In this document: positions 38,600 to 51,400 of the stretch, one piece after another
Numbering within the stretch: the stretch's first letter is position 1
Layout: each line of letters starts with the position of its first letter
Assembly: GCA_963978545.1 (NCBI GenBank)
Contig: OZ021726.1
Span: 54,226,959 to 54,290,958, forward strand
Direction of reading: 5' to 3'
Length of the DNA stretch: 64,000 nucleotides
Source: Linyphia triangularis
Lineage: Eukaryota > Arthropoda > Arachnida > Araneae > Linyphiidae
The notes under the pieces: generated by a model
What the model saw: the letters and a program-made list of their open reading frames with translations, nothing else
Databases searched by the model: none
What the model was told of the DNA's origin: nothing
Position numbers and translations under genes: made by a program

Positions 38600-40300
38600 A
38601 AACTTGCTTTTCAACAAAAATTTTTAGCAGTCTTTCTCTCACCCCTTATTCCCATGAAAATAATCCTTTCGGTGACCATGTTTGAAGATGTCATTATTTG
38701 GAACGAAGCATTTTTATAAATGTTGTGATTATTTCAAGACTGGTATAAATCTGGAAAAAATATGTCACAGTGTGAATTTGAAGAAATGTTTACATTTTTA
38801 TGTGAAAAGTATCAGGCATTTTTAAATTTTATAATTTTTATTTTAAACTGGATCGTTCTTGCGACCTGAGGTGTTGCGATATTTAAGACCCATCTTTTGT
38901 AATGTTATCCTGGTACGTCCCAATCAAGTCGCAATGAGTGGAAAGTTCAGATGTTTCTAAAACATCCTTCTGATCAATCGTGCTGTACCTGGAATGTCTA
39001 CATTTAAGATTAAAATATGCTTTTACCACGTATGGCTCTGGTGAAAGAAGGCAGCTTTGAATATGAAAGTGAGTTATTGACGATCAACCTCTTTACGTAC
39101 AAAATAATGTTCTGAAACTGTCATAGTTCAGACGTATACAGTTCAATTGTTCGTTGATCGCCGGTTAAAAAAAATCACCAACAAATATTTTTCATCATCT
39201 ATTTTGCAAATAGCAAAAAATTCACCTTATGGGAGTACGAACTTTGTTTCGCAAACAAGAGGCAATAAAAAACAAAACAATCTGTGTACTATATTACATA
39301 ACACAAATGCATGCATTTTTCCCACTTTGAATATGTATTCCAGTGCTGCTTCCAATTTACATGGGAATTCTGCTATCACCGAATTTTAAACTTGTATATA
39401 TTCATAAAACACCTCACCTAAATTCTACAATCTTTTGAAATTAATGTTTTTTTTAATTTTTTTTTTTAAGTTATAGAATGTGATATCCCTTTGTCCTTTG
39501 TGCTAATAAAAGAAAGACTATGGAGGTATTTTTAAGAAAATGAAGGTTAGGGTGTGAGAGAAGAACATTAATATTTTGAATTTAACAAAATGCTTACAAC
39601 AGTTTTTCTTAATTGAACTTTTAAAACAGATTGTAACAGGACAGATTTTGTAACATTGTTATCAGAAAGTGAATTCACTTTTCCAAATATAGATTTTTGT
39701 AATCGTTATCATTCTGTTTATTTAAGATTGAGTGCTGCTTATTGAGTGATGCGAGGAAGACTTTTATAATTGACTTGATCCCCTTATTTATATTCTAAAG
39801 GACATAACAATATACAGTGTTATTTCAATTTTTCTTTTCTTATGGAACTATTGAAAATTTATTTGCCTAAGCTCAGAAACAAAGTTTTTACTGCTTGTTA
39901 AATATATCAGTAACGGTATTTTTAAAATAATTTATCAAAACCAATCCTTTAACAAAATAGATAACAAGCAAGAACAAACCTTAAGCAGCAATTAAAACGA
40001 CAGCCTAAGAGAAATGCTGAGTCGCACACCGGAATACATACCATATCATAAGAACTATACTCAGAATATAGGTATAGTTCTTATATCATAGGAATTATAC
40101 CATATCATAAGAACTATACTCAGTTTTAGTCCGTAAATTTTTCCAAATAAACCACACAAAGAGGAAACAAATACTATTTTTTTTATCGTTGTAAGAGTTA
40201 ACTATTTCTTAAATTTGATAGATAACGTGTTCTTTAGTTACATTTGGAAACTCTAAAAAAATAAAATAAAAGTAAAATAGAGTGCTTATCATTTTACAAA
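38600..40300. other. No feature recognised
   Basis: AT-rich, no long open frame with protein-like composition, no repeat that I could match elsewhere in the window. A short GAACTATAC direct/inverted repeat cluster lies at 40045-40120. Confidence 0.5.
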
Positions 40301-40313
40301 GAAGCATTTTTAT

Positions 40314-40992
40314 CAGGCGGGTAGCCAGGGGAGAAAGTATTAAATTAAAAAATTGTAAATATTTTCTGGAGGGGGTGGGATGATATATCCTCTTCCCGAA
40401 AATATGTTTTAACTTATAAGAAATAGGGTTTGCAAGTAGTTTTAATTGCAAATAAAAGTTTTACCTTAGAAAAGCAGTTGTAAATTAAAAATATATATTA
40501 TGAATGAGGATATAGCTTATTGACGCAACAATGAATCTTTCAGCGAGGATGGTGATTTTGGTGGTGGGGGGGGGGGGGAATTTATCGCAGACATAGCTAG
40601 GGAGGGATATATCCTCTTCTCAAAAATGCATTTTAAGTTTTAAGAAATTAGGGATGTCTTGCTACAAGTAAAAGTTTTCTCTCAGAAAAAGCAATAGCAG
40701 AATGTAATAGTAATAGATATGTGCCTAACTAAACTCTAAATTTTATGCAAATGTATGTGAAAGTAAATAAAATTTAGATATTTTTTTTTCTACTAAGAAA
40801 TTATATGTCTGTTATATATGTTAGTTAACTAATTAATTACTTAATTAAGGGTATTTATTTTAAGAATATTTTCAGCAATCATTTTATAGATCATTATTAT
40901 AAATGCATATTCTGAATATGGGTGCGCATATCCCCCCCCCCCCTTCTTCCCCTCTCGTCTCCGAAAAAAAATCCTCTGGCTATACGCACCTG
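40314..40992. mobile_element. Old DNA-transposon-like element with G-rich ends
   Basis: The left end CAGGCGGGTAGCCAGGGG and the complement of the right end, CAGGTGCGTATAGCCAGAGG, align as imperfect inverted repeats. Both ends lie near G/C runs (40566-40578, 40932-40943). The interior has a direct repeat around GATATATCCTCTTC (40381 and 40605). No target duplication was found. Confidence 0.5.
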
Positions 40993-41052
40993 ATCGTTGT
41001 AAGTATTTCTCCCTGATATTAAGGCTTTACGTAGCAATTAGATTTTAGTGAG

Positions 41053-41346
41053 TGAAGCGAGCTTATGCTTACTCAACAAATGGACCTTTCAGCGAGAGAA
41101 GTGAGCCTATTCTTGCATAGTAATGAACCTTTCAACAAATGAAGTAGGCCTGTAATTATGTATCAATGAACTTTTCAGCAAACGAAGCGAGCTCGATTTT
41201 GCGTAGAGATGAACCTTCTTGCGAGTGAAGCGCCAAAAACTGGGACCTATACACCAATGACGAATTTTTGCAAACGCGAGGCCTCACAGCTAGCCAAAAT
41301 ATTGCACATGTTAAAATTTCGTAGCGAAGCACGGGTATAGAGCTAG
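41053..41346 (+). mobile_element. Helitron-like 3' end preceded by a 43-bp minisatellite
   Basis: The word GAAG(C/T)GAGC recurs at about 41053, 41098, 41141, 41184 and 41227, a period of 43-45 bp, with GAACCTTTCA in each unit. About 100 bases later TTCGTAGCGAA forms a small hairpin followed by GCACGGGTATAGAGCTAG and then T. Helitrons end in a hairpin plus CTRR, commonly CTAG, before T. The 5' end is not recognised. Confidence 0.5.
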
Positions 41347-42000
41347 TATGATATAAAAACATATAAAATAGTAAAATTTCTGTCAATATTTTTGAGTTTC
41401 TTATGGTGTATATTTTTTCAATTTTAATCTTATGAGTATTGTAGTGTAACAATAACATTTTTAAAGTTAAAAAAAATATATTTAAAAAGGTCGTGGAGAA
41501 AACAAGTCTAAACTCTATGCCAGTTAGTACTGAATATAGGATTGAAGATAACATTTGAATTTTTTTTTTTACTTTCCTGTGACATATGTAAAAAATGCAG
41601 CATGAATTAGTTTCAATTAATTTAGAAAAGAATTGAATTGGGGTAAAAGAAATTCAAAATCTATTGTTTTGATGTCTTCTTATTCTAGAAATATTATCAA
41701 ATCATTCTATGACACCATGTAGTCGTCTGGTGGTGTCAAACTTGGTAACTTGGTGACAAAACGTCACTGCTACCTCATTTTGCAGCCAAGATGTGATCTT
41801 ACCACATAGTTATACTTTATTTTATAATTATTCTTATCGAATAAAAAATTCTTCATGTTGTAATTTTTTTATCGAATTTTATGCAATTTTAGCATTCTTC
41901 CAGAGACCATCAAACTTATATATAACACATGCCTGTTACATTTATTATTAGGATTAACCTATTTCCAGTCTTCATTTCAGGGATATCCGGATAAATTTTG

Positions 42001-42658
42001 TCATGGAAACACATACCAAAATTAATTTTACTGAGGCCTTTTTTTAATCTATTGTACTTGCCTGTAACATATTTGTATTTTTTGTAGGTCAATTCATTTA
42101 AAATTTATTTCATAGTTTTAACCATTATAATGGTGCAATTGAAGTTTGCTTGATGATCAACACCTTTAGTTTTTTTTATATTATTATTATCTCTGCTATA
42201 ATGCCTTCTTGCTATAAAGTCATAAATTCAAATGCATATTTTGAAGTTTTTGCATTCGTCCTTTGAAATTACATTTTTTTTTTTTTTTTTTTTTTTGTAT
42301 AGGTTTGTATGTAGGCCTTAACCATTCAATGAAATAAAAATATGAGCTAGCTAAAATAAAAATCACTATAGTAATTTTGTCATGGAAACACATACCAAAA
42401 TTAATTTTACTGAGGCCTTTTATTTAATCTATTGTACTTGCCCGTAACATATTTGTATTTTTTGTAGGTCAATTCATTTAAAATTTATTTCATAGTTTTA
42501 ACCATTATAATGGTGCAATTGAAGTTTGCTTGATGATCAACACCTTTAGTTTTTTTTTTTTATTATTATTATTATCTCTGCTATAATGTCTTCTTAAGCT
42601 ATAAAGCCATAAATTCAAATGCATATTTTGAAGTTTTTGCATTCGTCCTTTAAAATTA

Positions 42659-42692
<34 letters not shown>

Positions 42693-42736
42693 ATAAGTGT
42701 GTATGTAGGCTTTAACCATTCAATGAAATAAAAATA
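42001..42736. repeat. Tandem duplication, 379-bp period
   Basis: TCATGGAAACACATACCAAA starts both copies (42001 and 42380), and both end with CAATGAAATAAAAATAT. They differ mainly in the length of internal T and ATT runs, and by some substitutions, so this is older than the duplication at 24402. Confidence 0.9.
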
Positions 42737-42809
42737 TTAATTTCTAAGGATTAATTAGAAAGTGTCAAATATATACAACTATTTTTTTTTTATTTAGGTT
42801 TTTTAATTT

Positions 42810-43369
42810 CAATTACCCATATGTTTCATTACCCATAGGGTAATGAAAGTATAGTATTCGGTCAAAAAAATTCGATTTTTTGGCATTTTCCCACGTTTTT
42901 TTTTTGAACGTCCTGATTTCCAGTGATCTAGATAAAATGTCTGTCTGTGTGTGTGTCTGTGGTCAGCATAACTCGCGAACAAATTGACAACCGATGTTCA
43001 AATTTGGTGTGAGGATTGGTGATGGCACAGTGACCTACCATTGAGGTTTTCGTCAAAATCGCTGCGGTAATGCATTTGAAGATGTTCTAAACGTCCCCAC
43101 CTCCGAAATTCCAGTAAAAATGCTTTAATGGTGTAAAAAGTTAAAAAGCAAATGCCTTTAACACAGAGTTCTCTTTCCTTGAGCATACCTCATCAACGGT
43201 CGTCTTTTCTTCTCAGTTTCAGTTATAAGAAAGGATTATATGAGAATTATTGAAAAGTATATCGCCAAAATCATCATTTTGGCGAATTAAATATAAGAAC
43301 GGTAAATGACAGAAATCCACTTCAGTATTGTAGTGTAATTTAAAGTTGTGCGATGTTCCACACCCCTAG
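42810..43369 (+). repeat. Dispersed repeat family, copy A
   Basis: Starts CAATTACCCATATG with a hairpin-like CCCATAGGGTAATGAAAG and ends GTGCGATGTTCCACACCCC. Shared landmarks are GTGGTCAGCATAACTC, GATGTTCAAATTTGGT and CAGAGTTCTCTTTCCTTG. Probably a non-autonomous transposable element of unknown class. Confidence 0.8.
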
Positions 43370-43549
43370 TTTACGTATGACGGCAGTATAGTTCATTATG
43401 CAGAATAAAATTAATATCCAATATATCATTAAATGTTTCTCTTGAACAGAATTTAGTGCTTTAAAAAAAAGAATTATAATTCTTTACATTAAAAACAGAT
43501 TAATTTTGTTTTTATAAATAATACAAGACGATGGATTCAAAAAAAAATA

Positions 43550-43557
<8 letters not shown>

Positions 43558-43609
<52 letters not shown>
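43558..43609. repeat. (TA)n microsatellite
   Basis: About 25 uninterrupted TA units. Confidence 0.95.
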
Positions 43610-43612
<3 letters not shown>

Positions 43613-45520
43613 TTACTTTTTGAAAAGATCATTCTCTAATTTTGAAATTAAACGTATTTCATCTTAAATTAACTCCCAAACACAGTTTACTGCGTTTTTT
43701 TATTTTCCTCTTGAAAATCATAACTTTATTTATTGGAAAATAATAATAATAATAGTAATTATAAGGAATTTAATAATGAAATATTTTTTTTTATTCAAAA
43801 CCTTTTAGTTGTTATGTTATCTTTCCAAACGAATGGTAAGTATCATCATAAACAAAATAAAGTGCGTAGTCATCTGCTTAGTCAAATCCTGATAAGAAGA
43901 ATTTGAAGAGGAAAGTTTTAAAACTAGCTATAAAAAAAACTGAGAAAAGATTTGTATATAATAATAAACATAAAAAAAAAATCAGTCCTTAGAAACAAAA
44001 CCTAGCATTGATATATTGAGAGATAATATTATAATATATTATAGATTCTGGGAAAGTAGTTGTGATAAATTTAAAATTTCGCAACTTGAATAAACTCACA
44101 CAAACAAATACCAACTTTAAACAGAAACGACTGATAATCTCTTTATACAATCCCAATATAAACATCCGTCTCATAATTCAACTTAGAACAGTAAAATTCT
44201 TTTGTGGGTATTCCAAACATGCAAATAAATTATAATTTATTTAAAGAAATTAGAGGTTTGGCTGATTGCACTCTGATTTGAAATTACGCTTGTGTAAAAA
44301 ACGAATATATATCCATTATCTGATACACTCACTTAAAGTTACGTTGTGTTTATTTTCATAATTGAAAGCGACATAGACTAGAATTAGTTAATTATTATAT
44401 GAATGAATTGTACCCTTTACGAGTTTCTGTTTAGTTTAACACACATTTCTAACATTCACCAAATAACTGTATGCAGGAGACATTGTTTACATGCATCTTA
44501 TAGTTTGAAATAAATAGCTAATTATGTGGTTTTTTCTTCTAATGCAAACATGTGGGTTGTTTAAATCAATATTATTCTCCTAAACCTTATTGTATAATTT
44601 CTTATTTATTTTACCTCCTCTAAGCCAGACTTTGACTTGCAATAATTTATTTATATTTATTCGTAATGCAATTGCGGTATTTTAACTTCATTGTACCATG
44701 AATTGTCAACAAATTTCATATACTTTAAATTAAACGTAGTTGAAGTCTTCCCTTTTTGTTGATTTTCTAATTCAATCAAATTTGAAGATTTTAATCAGAG
44801 TGAGCCAATGTCAAATGTTTTAAAACTTGTCAAATTGTTGCAAAAGGCGTATAAAATATTTATTGAAATTTTAAAATATTCAATCGGTCAAGATTGAGAA
44901 GGTGGTAAAATTTTCGTAATAGTCTTTTATTTTCTAAAATTTTCTTTGAACATTGTTGAATTTTAATATTAAGTTGAATTCTTTTAGTTGCATTTAAAGT
45001 CTATATAATAATTAGTTATTAGGATATTAACTGATCGAAATGTTATGGCACATAATTTCTTTAAATCTTTATTGAAAAATGATTTTATAATTATCTTTTC
45101 GTTAGAAATTTCCAAATAAAAAAAATAAAAAAAGTTATTGTTAATCATATTAACAAATATCATCTTGGTTTTCTAAACTATGTTTGATCATAAGTATCCA
45201 GCAGGCTATTTCAAAAAGACAGATACACAAATCGCAAATTTAGTATGCCACTCATAACTAATTCATGGGCATAATATAACCCCATCCCCCCAAACAAAAC
45301 AAAATTTCCTATTTTTAAAAATTAACAGTTCGAAAACTTATCTTAGTGAATCGAAACTATTTGCACATTCAAGATAGTCAATAAAATTCAGCAAATAAAT
45401 TTCAATTTGATTGACTATCCTATAAATATACAAGTAGTATAATTCTTTGTAGCTGTTTTCGAGATGTCCATTTTTAAAAATATGGGCTCACTGTTGGAGT
45501 ACCTTAGTTGCCTTTTTACA
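43610..45520. other. No feature recognised
   Basis: Very AT-rich. No plausible coding frame, RNA gene or matched repeat. Confidence 0.5.
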
Positions 45521-46656
45521 TTACTTATAAACAGGGACGACGCGAACGGGGAGCGTAGGGGGCGTCTCGCCCCCCCAAAGTTTTAGAAAGTTGAACAGTC
45601 GGCAAATTTTCAAAATATTACTGAGCCTTTTTTTTTTATAGTAGATCCACAACAAAATCGAATTGAATAAAAAAATATGAAAAAAAAAAGAAAAAAAAAA
45701 ATGTCGAACAGAAATATTAAAAATACCGACCCGAGTTTAACGAATCGGCATTTTTACACAAGAAGTCTATTATAAGGGAGTCTGTGTCTTTTCCACCGCC
45801 TACATTGATGGACCGCCTACATATAATAGGTATCGTGCGAACACAAATCATAGATATCTTCATTATTTCACCCCGCCAAAGTTTTTAGAAAAGAAAGACG
45901 GCACTCGGCAAATTTCCAAAATTTCATCTATTCCTTTAAAAGTGCCAAGTGATGGATGTTTTAAAACATATTGAATAGACAAAAATATAAATAATTAAAA
46001 TCGTCAATAGTATTTAAAAATCCTGATCACAATTCAGCCCAAGTTGGCGGTCGGCAATTTTAAATTGGAGAAAGTATATTCTTTTTTTGCAGGAACATTT
46101 AAGATGATATCCTCACTAACAGCTTCTAAATAAAATTAAATATGAACATAACTTCCGTACCCCGTACTGTTGCACAAATATCAATTTCCACAAATTCTCT
46201 TCAGAATGAATAATTTTCCTTCAAGATCAGAACATTCAATTGAATAAATCGTCAAGTCGACTGTCGTAAGTTTTTTAATTCAGTCACCTGATAAGTGCAC
46301 ACCATATCCTCAGGAAGAAACTGACAATATTCTTCCAATTAAAAGATAACTCTAATGGGTTACAGTAGATGACATATTTTTAGTTCATCAGGTAACGCCT
46401 CAAAAACCATGATATGCCTATTAAACGTCATTTACATAAAGTATGTATTGTACGTCATATGAATTGAAAGTCTTACAGAAAATTTCAAAACATCTAAATT
46501 TTAACATCCGGAAAATGAGCCCTCTTTTATCAAATACATACCTTATGTACAACACTGGTCTGGCGAGAAGTTTCAATTTCGAAAAAAACTTGCTTATTTT
46601 TTGGTAAAGATAAAAAAATACATTTTATAAGGTTATTCAACGAGGTTTATTACTTT

Positions 46657-47321
46657 CAATTACCCATATGTATATTTACATAGGGTAATGAAAATATAAC
46701 ATTCGGTAAAAAAAAAAAAAAAAAAAAAAAAATCGCTTTTTTTTTGCATTTCTTCACGTTTTGGAACATCCTGATTTCAAAAAAGTGATCCAGAAAAATG
46801 TGTGTGTCTGTGGTCAGCATAACTCCCGAACAAATTGACCTACGATGTTCAAATTTGGTATGAGGGTTAGTGGCGGCCAAGGGACTTACCATTAAGATTT
46901 TCGTTAAAATCGCGCATGCGCATAAGGTAGCTGCCATTGAAAAAATCATGTTTTTCAATGATTGCAAAAAAAACGGTTCTAACGATTTTGATAAAAATCA
47001 CCGTGGTAATGCCTCTTAAGGTGTTCTAAACATCCTCACCTCCGAAATTTTCGTAAATTTTTTTTAATGGCGAAAAAGTTGAAAAATGAATGCCTTCAAA
47101 ACAGAGTTCTCTTTCCTTGATCATACCTCATCAACGATAGTTTTTTCTTCTCCTCTCAGCACCATTACTATTATTATTATTATTTTAGACGCATACAAGA
47201 ATTACCTCCAAACTGGTCATTTATTCTAAATGCATGATGAAAATATAAATACTGTAGATGACACAAATCCACGTCAGTATTATAGTGCAACTGAAAGTTG
47301 TGCGATGTTCCACACCCCTAG
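46657..47321 (+). repeat. Dispersed repeat family, copy B (nested in the hAT-like element)
   Basis: Same landmarks as copy A: CAATTACCCATATG start, GTGGTCAGCATAACTC, ATGTTCAAATTTGGTATGAG, GATGTTCCACACCCC end. The minus strand keeps an 80-codon open frame also seen in copies C and D. Confidence 0.8.
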
Positions 47322-47490
47322 TTTTTACTTATTACGAACGAGAAGTTGAGTGAAATGGAAGTAGCGTACAATTCTGTTGAAATATATTTCTATTACATTT
47401 TGCCAAATTATTGCAATTAATGTCAAGTAGAATTCTTTAAATGATGTTATATAGTACTTCTTCTATTAAAAATGTGTAACGGTTTTTTGG

Positions 47491-47920
47491 TAATGGAGAG
47501 TCGAACATGGGACTCCTAGATCAGAAGACAGGCGCTCTAACCACTAGGCAAAAGTGATCACTAGTGCCTAGGTGTTGTATCTGTCATTTGTACACGAGAC
47601 CACCACATAGCCCCTTCCCAGTGAGTTGCGAAGGGGTGAACGATTGAGTTGAGTGATTGAGTTTAGTGTGGGTTGAGTGCGTTGCGTGTGACAGTGAGTC
47701 GCTAGAGATGCTGAGGTGGTAGTGCGGAGGTCGTGCAGTAGATGGTGCCACTGAAATGTTTGAATATTCGGATCACCAATGAAGCGGTGTGCGCTAACGA
47801 GGAATCGAACCCGGGACTCTCTAGATCAGAAGACAGGCTGGCTAACCACTAGGCAAAAGTGACCATTAGTGCCTAGGTGTTGTATCTGTCACTTGTACAC
47901 GAGACAGCCACAAATGTATT
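47491..47920 (-). mobile_element. Dimeric tRNA-derived SINE
   Basis: Two units of about 120 bp (47797-47920 and 47491-47610) read on the minus strand as GTCTCGTGTACAA, then GACAGATACAACACCTAGGC, then a tRNA-like part with TAGTGGTTAG (A box) and GGTTCGATTCC or GTTCGACTC (B box). A linker of about 185 bp lies between them. Unrelated in body to the SINE at 35316. Confidence 0.75.
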
Positions 47921-50299
47921 ACCGAAATAATACATGCCATGTAAATTGGAAGGTAATGTCGCATTTATTGCAACAAAATAACCATTGGAAAAGTAGTGAA
48001 AGGTTTGTTATAATACTATCTAAATTTCTTGACGTTTCCTGTAGTCAAATAGCTGCGGCCTGACGTTGTCCGACTTACAACCAGGTTTCGGTCTACTAGA
48101 AGTAGTGAGTACCCTCTTTCACACCTATCCTAGATTTCACCACTTTATACATGAAACATCGGAAAGACATCGTGTTTCAGATAAGTTAGATTGGTTAAAA
48201 TACCTTTAAAAATATTTCAAATTGGATCAGTAGATCTCACATTAGGATCATAACCTTTAACGGTGGGAAAGGGAAATTGTTTTTTTTTTAGTAATCTCCT
48301 GGTGACTGTGACGTTTCTCTTCTTCAGAAGATCATATGCGCAACTTCTCCTTCCTCAAGATAATAACATTGGCGATTTAAATAGCCTCCTCCCTCTTTCC
48401 AAAAAAAAAAAAAAAAAAAAAAAATTTCGCGGGTATACTATTCCTTACTTAGTTTTGATTTTTGTGCCGAAAATTATGGTTTGCTTTTTTATTGAGCTGA
48501 ATATTTTGCTTCTAAATTCGAAGTTCATAAAGGTAGTGAGTTAGTTGAGAATAATTTACTTTATAAAACTTGATTTCTGCTTCATTAGGAAAGAGGTTTA
48601 TGTATATTATTTTTTTTTAATTATTTTTTTTACATATAAATAATATTATAGTTTGGTTTAATGCTAAAGTAATACATTTCATTTTTAGTCCTGCTTAGAG
48701 AAAATTAGCATTATACTTTCTTTCTGAAACAAATAATTATTATTAATAAAACGAGTAATATTTACAGAAATTATTGCTGAAAAACCTAAAAAAATCATTA
48801 ATATCAATCCAGCAGTTTTGGTAAAAGATATGAACACGAAGTAACTATTTTTAAGAAGTAAATTTCTGTGTTAAATTGCTAAAAAAAATTTAAGTTTTAC
48901 TATTAATATACTTTTCAAGAAAAGTAAAATCCTCTTTTATTTTTTGGTTAGGAAAATATGTTAAAAAGTATTTAAAATTAACAAAACGTTTTTAGTAATT
49001 ATTGTATTTTGAAATGCAATTATATTGTCCATGAGCGCCGACAGGATTATTTGCAGGGAGGTGCAGATCGCTAACAGGGAGGGATAAGGCGGCAAAAGTC
49101 TTTGTTTAATCCTAGATTTTTCGAAAATGGGAATTGGACTCCCTAATTTGATGTTAGTTAATAGCTGTACATAATTTTTTGCTCGAATTGATAATTTACT
49201 ACCTATATATTTTGTTCTCGTGAATTACTTCTTCCACATTACTTTAATTTTCGAAAGGCAGGAGGGAGTGTAAGTGCATGTCCCTGACGTTGTCTCTATC
49301 ATAAAAATCGCAGTATTTTGTGATTTAGCAATAATCTGCCAAGATTTTACACTGAAGAATTTTTCCAGAATTTGTTTAACTTTTTTTACAATTCTAAATT
49401 AGAGTCACCTGTGTGATCAATATTTTTCATTTATTTTATTCTGTGTTGTAGTGAACTCGTACGAAACTTTTACACGTTTAATTAATTTCTTCGAAACTGC
49501 AATTTGAAAATTAAAAAAAAATTGCATTGAAATGGAGCCTTTGTACTGCTCATGTGTTACTGAATTGGTTCAAGATTGTGAGAATGCATTCTATCTGCAA
49601 ATGATAAATGCCTCCCTTCCCCCCAAAAAAGCACTTCGAAAAATTAACCCCTTTGTTCGGGAAAGAAAGGGTTATTTATTAAACAAAAATGAAAAATTAA
49701 TTGAATTTGTTAACTAAAATGTGATGAGAATTTACTTAAAATATGACATTAATTACGTATTAATAAAATGTCATAAAATATTAAAAACACTAATTAAAAT
49801 TAATTACACATTAAATAAAATAATTCACAATTAAATAAAAAAAATTAACGATTATTTATTTACTCATTAAGAATTAATCACGCATTAATCAACAAATAAT
49901 TATATATTAATTAAAAAAAATTATGCATTAATAAAATTTAATTAATAATAGTATAACACCTTAATGGATAGTTTCTACATTTATACCGTACTTGTCTTGA
50001 TTTTAGTCGGCAAAATTATGTCTAACGCCCCCCCAAACGAAATTCTTAGCGACGGCCCTGCTTATAAACAGCAGTCCGTCATCATGAATTCTAAAATTAA
50101 TATCTTTACGAGAACATGATGGTCCATCTGACGAGCGGTATACGCCATTATATGTTCACGTTGTTATCTTACTAAATCCGCTGTATTCTCGTGATAAGAA
50201 AAGGTTCAATTCTCTTTGGATTTAAATTTGGTGGCAAATGTCAAGGGATAGAATTTGGCTAATGATTTAAACCTCAATACTTTCAATGTGATCTGTTAG

Positions 50300-50496
50300 C
50301 CAGGAATTCTTTTCGGGATGGGGGGGGGGGGGGTTATGGTCGAAGATTTGATGAAATACATATAACAAGTTACAATAAAAAAATTTAAAAAAAAGAAGAA
50401 AAAAAAAAAAGAAAAAAAAAGAAGGAAAAAAAAGAAGGGGAAGAGGTAATACAAGATCTCACACAATTTCGCCCCCTACCCCTGTCTACGGCCCTG
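50300..50496. mobile_element. Possible 197-bp MITE with G-run ends
   Basis: It starts CCAGGAATTC and ends GTCTACGGCCCTG, flanked by GTTAG on both sides (50295-50299 and 50497-50501). It contains a 14-bp G run and a purine-rich AAG tract. The inverted ends are short, so the call is tentative. Confidence 0.4.
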
Positions 50497-50501
50497 GTTA
50501 G

Positions 50502-51029
50502 ACACTTAAGACCAAATGGAGTCCGACAGGTCCGTCTCTTTCTCAGTGTGTTTACTCTCGCATAATGTTTGATGATAAAGGTCTTTGTTTTGCAAATCCC
50601 AATTCCTTCTATAAAGACAAGATCAGACTGGGTATCCTGTCTGGCCTTGGAATAGGAAATTTCTTGTAACATTTTCGATGTCTTTAAAAGACCATCTCAG
50701 TGCCTTGTGTTCTATCTTCCCAGCTTTTTATGATTCCAAAAATGAAAAATTCCAACTACCATATTGCGAAGTAAATAAAAATCTTAAAATCATAAAATAT
50801 TTTAACATTTAATTAAATCTTCCGGGTATAGAGGTCAACCTGATTAACATAATCTTATCTACTACGGAGGAATTACCTTGTCTTTCTCTTCTTCTTTCTC
50901 ATAAAAAAGAAGGTAAAGCAATAAATACCATGCAATTGAAGAAGTTTTCTCATTTTGTGGCGAAAAAAAATGTAACCCATAAATAAAGTTTTTAATGTAA
51001 ATAATGTGCATTGCTAACTTTTATGTGCA
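50502..51029. other. No feature recognised
   Basis: Mixed-composition sequence up to 50700, then AT-rich. A minus-strand open frame through 50672 lacks any motif I know. Confidence 0.4.
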
Positions 51030-51400
51030 ATTGCAATCAATTTGATCGATTTTGTGGTCAGATGGAGTTTTCATAGAGTTTGACCATTACGAAGAAAACT
51101 ATGAATACGCTAAAGGATCAACTTTTTAATTGATCACAAAACTTTATAAAAATCATTGTGTCATTTGCCGAGTTTTTGGCTTAAGTGGATGACCGCAAGT
51201 GTTTCGAAGTTAAGTTTTCCGAAACGGTAATAGAAGTAAGTGTAAAGGCAGCCTTTTAGTAACTGCCACCAAAAGTTGATAGAATACATTTTCATAAACA
51301 ATGAGTATCTCTGTTATAGTTTCAAATAGATTGGATGACGACCACTGGACGAATTAGTTCTTCGTTAATGAAGGATTTATAAGTGATTTTCCATGAGGTT
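51030..51400. repeat. Copy of the dispersed monomer repeat
   Basis: Contains GGTAATAGAAGT, GGCAGCCTTTTAG, GATAGAATACATT and GGATGACGACC, matching in order the copies at 55.5-55.8 kb. Confidence 0.65.

Larger units (their letters stand above)
45532..50060. mobile_element. 4.5-kb hAT-like element carrying nested repeats
   Basis: Ends CAGGGACGACGC at 45532 and GCGACGGCCCTG ending at 50060 are imperfect inverted repeats. Both are followed internally by G- or C-rich stretches. They are flanked by an exact 8-bp direct repeat CTTATAAA (45524-45531 and 50061-50068), the size typical of hAT. A subterminal block (CCAAAGTTTT...CGGCAAATTT) is repeated near 45576 and 45880. No transposase frame is visible; it holds repeat copy B and a dimeric SINE. 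Confidence 0.75.

Noticed and set aside
41156..41554. Minus-strand 132-codon open frame
   Set aside because: It runs through the 43-bp minisatellite and the Helitron-like end. Hydrophobic AT-driven composition and no motif.
46656..46967. Frame containing NPHTKFEHRRSICSGV, with relatives at 53275-53493 and 59778-60002
   Set aside because: It lies wholly within the dispersed repeat family (copies B, C and D). It is better treated as part of the repeat than as a gene.
47491..47610. Possible functional tRNA gene on the minus strand
   Set aside because: A and B boxes are present but no proper acceptor stem pairs, and the unit is repeated with a tRNA-unrelated segment. Called SINE instead.
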